A stretch of DNA of 14,472 bases from Bacteroidetes bacterium QS_8_64_10 (GTDB lineage Bacteria > Bacteroidota > Rhodothermia > Rhodothermales > Salinibacteraceae), in contig PXTQ01000011.1 in the NCBI GenBank assembly GCA_003022505.1, positions 1-14,472 of the forward strand. Reading direction: 5' to 3'. A program made the position numbers and the translations under genes. This document shows, one piece after another, positions 1 to 8,193 of this stretch (positions within the stretch are counted from its first letter, which is position 1; every line of letters starts with the position of its first letter). The notes under the pieces are model-generated. The model searched no databases. It was not told the origin of the DNA and worked only from the letters and a program-made list of their open reading frames with translations.

Positions 1-769
1 CGCGCTTGGCGAAGAGCTTGCGCAAATCCGCTTCCTGAACCGTCGCGCCGCCCAGCGTCGAGAGCATCACGACGCGTCCATCCTCGGCCAGCGCGTCCAG
101 GTTCGGATCGAAGTACGGGGCACCGACAAAGTCGATGATGAGGTCTGCGCCGTGGCCGCCCGTGCGTTCCCGAACGACGGGCGCGAAGTCCTCTTCTCTG
201 TAATTGACCGCATGCTTCGCGCCCAGTTCGTAGCACACGTCGTGCTTCGGGCCGGAGGCCGTGACGTACGGATGCGCCCCGGCCTCCCGCACGAGCTGGA
301 TCGCCGCCGTGCCCACCCCGCTGGCCCCGGCGTGGATCAGCACGTTCTCGCCCGATTCCACCTCGCCGATCCAGTGGAGCGCCTGAAATGCCGTCAGGAA
401 CACCTCCGGGATGGCGGCGGCCTCCCCCAGCGTCAATCCCGGCGGGATAGCCAGCGCCACGTCCTGATGGATCACCGCGTATTCGGCATAGCCGCCGCCG
501 GCCAACAGGCCCATCACGGGGTCGCCCGGCTTCCAGTCGATCACGTTCTCGCCGACTTCCTCCACCGTGCCCGCCATCTCCAGGCCCAGAATCGGGCTGG
601 CGCCGTCGGGCGGCGGATAGCGGCCCTGGCGTTGCATCGTGTCGGCGCGGTTGAGCGCGGTGGCGTGGACGCGCACGAGCACTTCGTTGGGATCCGGTTC
701 CGGCGTGGGATGCTTTCCGAGCCGCAGCACGTCGGGCGAACCGGGTTCGTCGTAGACGATGGCTTCCAT
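1..769 (-). CDS. PIG3-type zinc-independent NAD(P)H:quinone oxidoreductase, 3' end cut by window
   Basis: The frame is open from an ATG at 769 to the window edge, giving 256 visible residues; the C-terminus lies outside. The N-terminus reads MEAIVYDEPGSPDVLRL. At about residues 40-55 is LNRADTMQRQGRYPPPDGA, followed by ILGLEMAG. This is the signature of the medium-chain dehydrogenase/reductase branch known as PIG3 or quinone oxidoreductase (family length about 325 aa). The nucleotide-binding stretch reads LIHAGASGVGTAAIQL, with a GxSGVG fold motif, and is followed by VTASGPKHDVCYELGAKHAVNY, as is usual for NADPH binding. No catalytic zinc ligands of the alcohol dehydrogenase type are visible, so an NADPH-dependent reduction of quinones or enals is expected. 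The exact substrate cannot be read from sequence. It is transcribed in the same direction as the two minus-strand genes to its right, 102 bp after the NRDE gene. Confidence 0.9.
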   Translation of the reverse strand, partial: MEAIVYDEPGSPDVLRLGKHPTPEPDPNEVLVRVHATALNRADTMQRQGRYPPPDGASPILGLEMAGTVEEVGENVIDWKPGDPVMGLLAGGGYAEYAVIHQDVALAIPPGLTLGEAAAIPEVFLTAFQALHWIGEVESGENVLIHAGASGVGTAAIQLVREAGAHPYVTASGPKHDVCYELGAKHAVNYREEDFAPVVRERTGGHGADLIIDFVGAPYFDPNLDALAEDGRVVMLSTLGGATVQEADLRKLFAKR

Positions 770-805
770 GGGCGTTTGCGGGTTGGTGAGTTTGGGCGTT
801 GGCTG

Positions 806-827
806 GGGCGATCACACCGGATCGCCC
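806..827. repeat. 8-bp inverted repeat between the NRDE and quinone reductase genes
   Basis: GGGCGATC (806-813) and GATCGCCC (820-827) are perfect inverted copies around a 6-nt loop. The hairpin lies 37 bp upstream of the quinone reductase start and 45 bp past the NRDE stop. No T tract follows it on the minus strand, so it is a poor rho-independent terminator. An operator or mRNA leader hairpin is equally possible. Confidence 0.4.
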
Positions 828-871
828 ATACATTCATGATGATAAAGCTCGCTGGCTGATCGTTTTTTTGC

Positions 872-1645
872 TCATTGCTCGAGCGGGAAGTCAAAGCGGC
901 GATCTTCGTAGCTCTCCGAGTTGCCTTCGAAGCGGCGCTCCACGAACGTCACGCCGCCGTCGCGGCGCACGAGCAACACCGTCGAGGAGCGCGTGCCGTA
1001 GCGCTCGCCCCGGATGAAGCGGGGGGCGACCATCCGCTCGCGTTCCAGGCTCATACCCGTGTCCGGCAGCTCGTCGTCCGGCGGAACGGCCGTGTCGGCG
1101 AGGACCTCCAGCAGCGGTTCCGGCTCGATAGGAGCGTCGCGGTCGATCTGCTCGCGGAGCGCGGCCTTGCCCCCCTGCACCTTCGGCCACGGCGTATCCA
1201 GCAGATGGTTGCTGATGCCGTACAGACCGGGATCGAGCGTTCGCGGCGCGCCGTCCCGGTTGGAGAGGTAGCCGACCGCGCCGGGCGTGCCCGCGAGCAG
1301 GTTGAAGCCGTTGTAGCGGTCGGCACGCGTCGCCAGGTCGTCGAGATGCACAGCCGGGGCGTCGTCGCTTTCCAGAAAGCCCGTCACGAGACGTCCCCGG
1401 CTCGGCGCGTCGTCGTCGGGCGGCGTGCGGAAGTCGCGGTAGTTGGTGACGGCGGCCCACCGTCCGGCGCGCGTCAGGCCCATCCAGGTGCCCCCGGCCT
1501 TTTCGTCGCGCCCCGCCAGGATCCCGCCGCCTTTCTTCCAAAAGTGCGCGGGGGCCGTGGGACGGTCGTAAAACTCGTCGCGGTTGGCCGCCAGCACGAG
1601 GCGGTACGCCGGGTGCTTGTCGTAGCTGAACAGGATAAGGCACAT
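872..1645 (-). CDS. NRDE (TANGO2) family protein
   Basis: This is a 257-aa protein beginning MCLILFSYDKHPAYRLVLAANRDEFYDRP. The NRDE motif sits at residues 21-24 and Cys2 follows the initiator Met, both hallmarks of the TANGO2/NRDE family (PF05742). GTWMGL and AAVTNYRD follow within the first 70 residues, also typical. Members are predicted Ntn-hydrolase-fold proteins in which Cys2 may be the nucleophile after Met removal. The human homologue has been linked to haem or lipid handling, but the bacterial function is not established. Length is normal for the family. The start is the only ATG that places Cys2 correctly. It lies 67 bp downstream of the methyltransferase gene on the same strand and may be co-transcribed with it. 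Confidence 0.92.
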   Translation of the reverse strand: MCLILFSYDKHPAYRLVLAANRDEFYDRPTAPAHFWKKGGGILAGRDEKAGGTWMGLTRAGRWAAVTNYRDFRTPPDDDAPSRGRLVTGFLESDDAPAVHLDDLATRADRYNGFNLLAGTPGAVGYLSNRDGAPRTLDPGLYGISNHLLDTPWPKVQGGKAALREQIDRDAPIEPEPLLEVLADTAVPPDDELPDTGMSLERERMVAPRFIRGERYGTRSSTVLLVRRDGGVTFVERRFEGNSESYEDRRFDFPLEQ

Positions 1646-1649
1646 TTTT

Positions 1650-1673
1650 GATGCGTGTTGCGCGTGATGCGTG
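1650..1673. repeat. Spaced 8-bp direct repeat in the NRDE gene leader
   Basis: GATGCGTG occurs at 1650-1657 and again at 1666-1673, directly upstream of the NRDE start codon. The gap between the methyltransferase stop and NRDE start is therefore low-complexity. It could be simple repeat decay or a leader feature; no function can be assigned. Confidence 0.35.
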
Positions 1674-1712
1674 AGGACGCTCGACCAATCGTAGCAGCGA
1701 ACTTCTTTTCTC

Positions 1713-2309
1713 TCACTTTAACTTTTCGACGACAAACAAACGCGGCGGATCGTTCTTCTGATTCACGAAGCGATACGACAGCGCGTGAAAGCGTTCCTGC
1801 GAGAGCTGTTCGGTCCATTCGCTGACGGCGCGCGTTTCCTCGGCCCCGCCCGCGTGCCCGGCGTAGCACACCACCGTAATCAGCCCGCCCTCCTCCAGCA
1901 TCGCAGCGGCAGCGTCAAGCGCAGGGACGGTCGTTTCGGGGCGCGTGATGACGGCGTGGTCGCCGCCGGGCAGGTAGCCCAGGTTGAACGCGGCGGCGCG
2001 GATGCGCCGATGCCCGCGCTCGGCCAATTCGTCCCGCATGGCCTCGTGCCCACGCCGCACCAGCGCGACGCGATCAGCCAGTTCGTTTTCGCGGAGCCGC
2101 TTGCGTGCTCGCCGCAGCGCCGCCTCCTGCACGTCAAACCCCACGACGCGCCCGTCGCGCCCCACGGATCGGGCGAGCGCTACCGTGTCGCGCCCGTTCC
2201 CGACCGTCGCATCGACGGCCACATCACCGTGCCGAAGAACACGTTCCACGACTCGGTGCGCTTTCTGCAGGACGGACGGCAAAGCGGGACTACTTTTTTT
2301 CACGCTCAT
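1713..2309 (-). CDS. Class I SAM-dependent methyltransferase of the YtqB/MnmM (rRNA_methylase) family
   Basis: This is a 198-aa protein matching the PF06962 pattern throughout. A SAM-binding motif DATVGNGRDT lies at residues 33-42, an acidic motif GFDVQ at 57-61, then FNLGYLPGGDH at 108-118 and CYAGHAGG at 148-155, with NQKNDPPRLFVVEK near the C-terminus. In Bacillus subtilis and Staphylococcus aureus, YtqB has been renamed MnmM; it methylates 5-aminomethyl-2-thiouridine at the tRNA wobble position. Assigning the same reaction here is inference by family, so I give no symbol. The ATG at 2309 gives a normal full-length protein. It is divergent from aroB across 122 bp. Confidence 0.85.
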   Translation of the reverse strand: MSVKKSSPALPSVLQKAHRVVERVLRHGDVAVDATVGNGRDTVALARSVGRDGRVVGFDVQEAALRRARKRLRENELADRVALVRRGHEAMRDELAERGHRRIRAAAFNLGYLPGGDHAVITRPETTVPALDAAAAMLEEGGLITVVCYAGHAGGAEETRAVSEWTEQLSQERFHALSYRFVNQKNDPPRLFVVEKLK

Positions 2310-2371
2310 TCGGTTTGTTGGTGTCGCCTGCGTGCTCGTGTTTTTATGCTCAACAATCCAGGGGGTTTACT

Positions 2372-2405
2372 TGCGCAATCCGCGTTCATCTGTGTGCGCT
2401 TTTCT
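2372..2405. repeat. Copy of a widespread intergenic repeat (GCGTTCATCTGTGTG type) in the aroB leader
   Basis: The segment contains CCGCGTTCATCTGTGTGCGC. From memory, this resembles the AATCTGCGTTCATCTGTGTTC repeat found between genes in many unrelated bacteria, which on the reverse strand gives junk peptides containing RTQMNAD. The reverse frame here does read RTQMNAD. It lies between the divergent methyltransferase and aroB starts, so it could contribute to the promoter region. Confidence 0.45.
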
Positions 2406-2431
2406 GTCGTTTTGACCTGAACACCTTCATC

Positions 2432-3538
2432 ATGGAACCCGATTATTCGCCCTCCTCTCTTACCATCGATCTCGGCCCGCGCAGCTACCGGATGCACGTG
2501 CGCTCGCTGGAAGGCGCTCCCGGCCTGATGCGCGAGGCCGGCCTCGACGCCGAGCGCTGCTTCGTCGTAACCGACGAGAACGTCGCGTCGCTGTATCTGG
2601 ACCGGCTGATGGAGGCGCTCCGCGCGGCCCGTTTCACGCCCGAAGCGCACGTCGTCGCGCCCGGCGAGCAGTCGAAGTCGGAGGCCCCGTTGCGTCGCCT
2701 CTACGACGCGGCCCTCGAATGGGGACTCGACCGGCAAACGCCCGTCGCGGCGCTCGGCGGCGGGGTGGTGGGCGACCTCGCGGGCTTTGCGGCGGCGACG
2801 CTGCTGCGCGGGCTTCCGCTCGTGCATCTGCCCACCTCGCTCGTCGCGCAGGTAGACAGCAGCCTCGGCGGCAAGACGGGCATCAACCACGCGACCGGCA
2901 AGAACTTGATCGGCGCGTTTCACCAGCCGGTGCTCGTCGCCGCCGACCCCGAAGTGCTGGAGACGCTCCCGCAGCGCGAGTGGACGAGCGGCCTGGCCGA
3001 GGTCGTCAAGCACGCCCTCATCGCCGATGCCAACCTGCTGGCGTTTTTGCGTGAGCACTGGGCCGCCATCCTCAACCGGGAAGCGGGCCCGCTCCCGGAG
3101 ATGATCCACCGGGCCGCGCGCGTCAAGGCCGAGGTGGTGGCCGAGGACGAGCGTGAGCGGGGCCGACGCGCCATCCTGAACTTCGGCCACACTTTCGGTC
3201 ACGCCATTGAGCACGCGGCAGGCTACGGATCGTTTACGCACGGCGAAGCGGTGGCCGTCGGGATGCGCGCCGCCCTGTTTTTGTCGCGCGAGCGGCACCC
3301 GGACTTTGGCGGGGACGCCGCGCTCGATCTCGTCACGCGGTTGCCCGTACGCGGCGGCGACCCGGCGCGGCTCTCGTTCGAGGCGCTGCGCAGGGCGATG
3401 CAGCAGGACAAGAAAAACGAAGGCGACGCGGTTCGGTTTGTGCTATTGCGCGCGGCGGGCGAGGCGCACGTCGCGGGCGGCTTCGACGACGACACGCTGG
3501 AGGCGGCTTGGCAGTTTGCCCTTCGCAGCGGCGATTGA
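2432..3538 (+). CDS. aroB: 3-dehydroquinate synthase
   Basis: This 368-aa protein converts DAHP to 3-dehydroquinate in the shikimate pathway, using NAD and a divalent metal. GGGVVGDLAGF at 109-119 and GGKTGINHATGKNLIGAFHQP from 146 form the NAD and substrate site. GLAEVVKHALI starts at 187. FGHTFGHAIEH runs from 251 and THGEAVAVGM from 269. Metal ligands by spacing are Glu190, His253 and His270, with the same 63- and 17-residue gaps as E. coli Glu184, His247 and His264. The open frame extends well upstream, but ATG 2432 gives the family length and an N-terminus just before the first beta strand. The upstream extension is low-complexity and includes a dispersed repeat. The stop codon lies in a 7-bp inverted repeat and directly abuts an attC-like element. 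Confidence 0.96.
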   Translation: MEPDYSPSSLTIDLGPRSYRMHVRSLEGAPGLMREAGLDAERCFVVTDENVASLYLDRLMEALRAARFTPEAHVVAPGEQSKSEAPLRRLYDAALEWGLDRQTPVAALGGGVVGDLAGFAAATLLRGLPLVHLPTSLVAQVDSSLGGKTGINHATGKNLIGAFHQPVLVAADPEVLETLPQREWTSGLAEVVKHALIADANLLAFLREHWAAILNREAGPLPEMIHRAARVKAEVVAEDERERGRRAILNFGHTFGHAIEHAAGYGSFTHGEAVAVGMRAALFLSRERHPDFGGDAALDLVTRLPVRGGDPARLSFEALRRAMQQDKKNEGDAVRFVLLRAAGEAHVAGGFDDDTLEAAWQFALRSGD

Positions 3539-3547
3539 CAAATCGCC
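3530..3547. repeat. Perfect 7-bp inverted repeat spanning the aroB stop codon
   Basis: GGCGATT (3530-3536) and AATCGCC (3541-3547) pair around a 4-nt loop that includes the last two bases of the aroB TGA. It coincides with the proposed cassette cut point at 3543/3544, so half of the repeat may belong to the inserted element. No T tract follows. Confidence 0.5.
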
Positions 3548-3673
3548 CGAGTTCAGGTGCGGTGGGCTTCCCGTCGGCGTGAGCCTTTTCTACTTGCGGT
3601 GACGGTTTTCTTGTAGCACGTCGCATCGTTTGGGAGCCGCACGCCCACCGTCACCTGCAACGAATTGTTATGT
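3544..3673 (-). repeat. Degenerate attC-like integron recombination site at the aroB 3' end
   Basis: Read on the minus strand, the element opens with an R''-like box ACATAAC (3673-3667), then AATTCGTTGCA (L''-like). A stem follows in which GTTGCAGGTGACGGTGGGC pairs with GCCCACCGCACCTGAAC, leaving two extrahelical bases (the G of TTG and the A of TGA). The L' side, CCTGAACTCGGGCG, resembles the classical aadA1 attC (CTTAACTCAAGCG), and the L'' side resembles its AATTCGTT. After the G at 3544 the expected TTRRRY is replaced by ATTTGT, which is aroB 3' sequence. The element is about 75% identical over 118 aligned positions to the copy at 11849-11976. Length (130 bp) falls at the long, VCR-like end of attC sizes. 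No integrase lies in the window. Confidence 0.65.
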
Positions 3674-3685
3674 AGCGTCAGTGCA

Positions 3686-3829
3686 TTATTCACGGCGACT
3701 CGCCTTCCCTGATTGACGCCGAAGCTCAATAAAGCGATTCCCTTTCTTTATGCTGGAAACAACGATGATTACACGCACGTGGCCGGTGGCGGCGTCGGTG
3801 CCCAAAGCTCGCTGGATGATCTCTGACGA
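3686..3829 (-). pseudogene. ORF tail resembling the C-terminus of a BrnT-type toxin, in frame after the glnS stop
   Basis: Immediately after the glnS TGA the same frame stays open for 47 codons and then ends in TAA. It includes QRALGTDAATGHVRVIIVV, then SIKKGNRFIELRRQSGKASRRE. The pattern RALGxDxxTGxVxVxxVV...R...KASRRE resembles the end of BrnT-family toxins, where an ALG...G.vlvVv segment precedes a KASRRE-like tail. The stop is followed by TGC and then the R'' box of the attC-like element, the same arrangement as the intact toxin at 11983 (both read GTGAA, stop, TGC). There is no ATG near its beginning, so I read it as the remnant of a cassette gene whose 5' part is lost. Alternatives are a coincidentally open frame or a read-through extension of GlnRS. 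Confidence 0.4.
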
Positions 3830-6157
<2,328 letters not shown>

Positions 6158-6251
6158 AGCGTTAGGTATGAACGTGTGTAGGTGGGTAGGTGTGAAGGTG
6201 TTGGACGTCCCCGTAAGGGCAAGTCGCGTTTCCGTTTAGCGTACGCGCGAA

Positions 6252-6259
6252 CAAAAATA
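6252..6259 (-). promoter_or_regulatory. Candidate Bacteroidota-type -7 element upstream of glnS
   Basis: On the minus strand the bases read TATTTTTG, an exact match to the Bacteroidota -7 consensus TAnnTTTG, about 95 nt before the glnS start. No TTG is seen at the expected -33 distance, so support is partial. Confidence 0.3.
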
Positions 6260-6325
6260 GATTGCAGAGGCACCGCGCGCGTCCGGCGTTACTCCGCGGA
6301 GCCACGTGACGAGGTGGAAAAGTTG

Positions 6326-6368
6326 CAAGTTGGCAAGTTTCTCATAAATCGATCAACTTGCTAACTTG
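6326..6368. repeat. 14-bp stem hairpin made of CAAGTT repeats
   Basis: CAAGTTGGCAAGTT (6326-6339) pairs with AACTTGCTAACTTG (6355-6368) over 14 positions with a single G-T wobble, around a 15-nt AT-rich loop. Each arm is itself a near-tandem repeat of CAAGTT. It abuts the left end of the MITE-like element by 4 bp. It may be a terminator-like or repeat-derived hairpin; no T tract follows on either strand. Confidence 0.55.
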
Positions 6369-6372
6369 TGAA

Positions 6373-6505
6373 TAGGACTTACGCAGTTGAAATCGAAAAA
6401 TGCTTGCAAAAACAGCAAAGGCCGTTTTGTAAGTTCACAGAGGCATCGTGCTCCTCTGTTTCCAAGCTGCAAGCAGCAAGTCCCGGCTCAAGTGCGTAAG
6501 TCCTA
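6373..6505. mobile_element. 133-bp MITE-like element with 18-bp terminal inverted repeats
   Basis: TAGGACTTACGCAGTTGA (6373-6390) and the inverted copy TCAAGTGCGTAAGTCCTA (6488-6505) match at 17 of 18 positions; the first 13 are perfect. The interior has no ORF but holds two nested inverted repeats: GCTTGCA/TGCAAGC (6402-6408, 6468-6474) and ACAGAGG/CCTCTGT (6437-6443, 6453-6459). Flanks CTTGTGAA and CTTATAAA agree at 6 of 8 positions, possibly an eroded target duplication. The right end lies one base from the stop codon of the ferritin-like gene. It is AT-richer than its surroundings and probably moved by a transposase encoded elsewhere. Confidence 0.7.
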
Positions 6506-6506
6506 C

Positions 6507-7289
6507 TTATAAATCATACGGTGGGTCCAGCCCCAGGTCGGTGACCGCCTCGTTGACGGTGTGCTTGTTACGCTCCAACTGGGCTTCGTCGCGCGCTTTC
6601 ATGCGGCGGGCGAGCCACGAGCGGGCGGGCGGGCGCCAGCGAGCGTGCTCTATGTAGAGCGGGGCGAACTCCTTGAGCACGCCGGAGACGTGTTTCTTGA
6701 GAGCGGGCGAGGCGTCGTCGAGCAGGTGCTCGGCGTAGGCGACGCCCGAATTGTGATGGATGCTGTCGTCGCGCACGAGCTGATCGGCCATCGCGCCCAG
6801 CACGGTGGCCTCGGCGGAGCGCGCGATGTCGCGGAAGGCGTCAATCGCCAGCCCCTCGAAGATCACCTGAAACGTCACGACCTGTTCCTCCAGCGTCTCC
6901 CCGTCCATGACCATCTGCCCCATCTGTTCGAGATACGGATCCTCATCCCCCGTTTCCGGCAGCGGATCGGCGAGGCGCGTCCAACCCTCCAGGTGGCGCG
7001 CTTCGTCCTGCACCATCGTGCCGTAGTAGAGCTTGGCCTCCCGCTCCTGCACGCGCAAAAGAAGCTTCGTGGCGGCCTCCACGGCGAGGCGGTCGGCCTG
7101 GAGCTGCTGGTCGATGACGCTCTTCCAGAAGACGCGCCAGCGGTCGGCGTCGGCGCGGGGCACGAGCGGGTGCTCGTCCCATCCGAGCGAGTCGACGTCC
7201 CAGGCGTAGCGCTGCGCCTGGTGGTAATAGCGTTCCAGTTTGTCGAGCGGTGTTCGCGCCACGCGGCGTTGTGAAACAGGCGGCTTCAT
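6507..7289 (-). CDS. Ferritin-like diiron-carboxylate protein, function unknown
   Basis: This is a 260-aa helical protein. Candidate iron ligands follow the pattern of the ferritin/ribonucleotide reductase R2 fold: Glu71 in DRLAVEAATKLL, Glu96 and His99 in QDEARHLEGW, Glu145 in VIFEGLAID, Glu160, and Asp175/His178 in VRDDSIHHN. DEARH is frequent in R2-like and R2lox-like oxidases, but the protein is shorter than a true class I NrdB and no nrdA is adjacent. A catalytic oxidase or an iron-handling role are both possible. An in-frame start 22 codons earlier exists, but that extension (MDVLHSFCYF...) lies over a promoter candidate, so the ATG at 7289 is preferred. It is divergent from the gene at 7502. 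Confidence 0.8.
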   Translation of the reverse strand: MKPPVSQRRVARTPLDKLERYYHQAQRYAWDVDSLGWDEHPLVPRADADRWRVFWKSVIDQQLQADRLAVEAATKLLLRVQEREAKLYYGTMVQDEARHLEGWTRLADPLPETGDEDPYLEQMGQMVMDGETLEEQVVTFQVIFEGLAIDAFRDIARSAEATVLGAMADQLVRDDSIHHNSGVAYAEHLLDDASPALKKHVSGVLKEFAPLYIEHARWRPPARSWLARRMKARDEAQLERNKHTVNEAVTDLGLDPPYDL

Positions 7290-7325
7290 GTCATAATTGC
7301 GATGGTTCAATGTCAACGAAATGGT

Positions 7326-7355
7326 AAAATAGCAGAACGAGTGCAAAACGTCCAA
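7326..7355 (-). promoter_or_regulatory. Candidate promoter for the ferritin-like gene
   Basis: On the minus strand TTGGAC (7355-7350) and TATTTT (7331-7326) are separated by 18 bp, and the latter ends 36 bp before the start codon. It also partly fits the Bacteroidota TTG...TAnnTTTG form (TATTTTAC). Its position supports the shorter start. Confidence 0.4.
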
Positions 7356-7501
7356 TGAAATAGATTTTTTACGCTTGCTGTGTTACTCTGTGTGCCCACG
7401 AGGAAAGTTTTTTGCTGCTCCGCGTTATTGCTATGTGCAACGCCGCAAATCACCCGTCCTTTTCCATTTCAATACGCCGTCCTGAATAAGCACCAATTGA
7501 C

Positions 7502-8020
7502 ATGCAAAAAACACCGTTTGATCTGCCCGACGAAGCGCGCCTGTGGGCCTACGTCGCCGACCGTTCGCTCTCCGAGCGCGAGCAGGAGAAGCTGCTGGAT
7601 AAGCTCCGTGCTTTTTTCGAGGACTGGACCACCCACGGTCGTCCTGTGCGCGGCGAAGCGACGCTCCTCGACGACCGGCTGCTTCTGGTCGGCGGCATGG
7701 CACAGGGCGAAGGCATCTCCGGATGCGGCATCGACGCCTCCGTCAACGTCGTTGAGGAGGCCGGGGCCGAAGCGGGCGTCTCCTGGATCTCCCCGCTCAC
7801 CGTCGTCTACCGCGACGACGAGGGCCGCGTGCAGACGGCCTCGCGCCCCGCGTTCCGCGAGCTGGCCGAGGCGGGCCGCGTCACCGGCGCCACACCCGTC
7901 TTCGACCTGTCCGTGGACACCGTGGGCGCGCTGCGTCAGGGTGCGCTCGAACGGCCCGCCGCCGACGCCTGGCACGCCCGCGCCTTCGATCTCGCCGACG
8001 CTGCCGTCGAATTGGGATAG
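7502..8020 (+). CDS. Conserved protein of a Bacteroidota family (often mislabelled ABC transporter ATPase)
   Basis: This is a 172-aa soluble protein. The pattern is LPDEARLWAYVADRSLSE near the N-terminus, then FFEDWTTHGRPVRG at 38-51, and a conserved cysteine motif GISGCGIDASVN at 71-82. These match a small family widespread in Bacteroidota that databases have often named ABC transporter ATPase, although no Walker A or other ATPase motif is present here either. The cysteine in SGCGID is the most conserved-looking feature and may be functional. There is no signal peptide or membrane segment. It is divergent from the ferritin-like gene with 212 bp between start codons, and 173 bp upstream of the K+ channel on the same strand. 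The function is unknown. Confidence 0.8.
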   Translation: MQKTPFDLPDEARLWAYVADRSLSEREQEKLLDKLRAFFEDWTTHGRPVRGEATLLDDRLLLVGGMAQGEGISGCGIDASVNVVEEAGAEAGVSWISPLTVVYRDDEGRVQTASRPAFRELAEAGRVTGATPVFDLSVDTVGALRQGALERPAADAWHARAFDLADAAVELG

Positions 8021-8193
8021 TATGCGTAATTATCGCCCTGCAAATTGACCGGTGGAAACGACCCTGTCTTCTTCTGCGCGGGCATGAGAGTGAGAGAGGC
8101 CGGGAGAAAAACTCACATACGCCCCTTCTCACACCTTCCCAGCCCGCCTAAACGAAGGTGCCCCGACCTCGAAGCAGACCCCCCGACGGTGCA

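Noticed and set aside
2306..3298. A 330-codon minus-strand frame opposite aroB
   Set aside because: aroB on the other strand is unambiguous, and this frame includes the junk peptide RTQMNAD produced by a dispersed repeat.
3539..3829. A CRISPR array or small RNA in the aroB-glnS gap
   Set aside because: There are no regularly spaced direct repeats; the structure is explained by the attC-like element and the ORF tail.
8021..8193. A riboswitch or c-di-AMP-type leader before the K+ channel
   Set aside because: I could not assemble a conserved aptamer core or a convincing set of paired helices from the bases.
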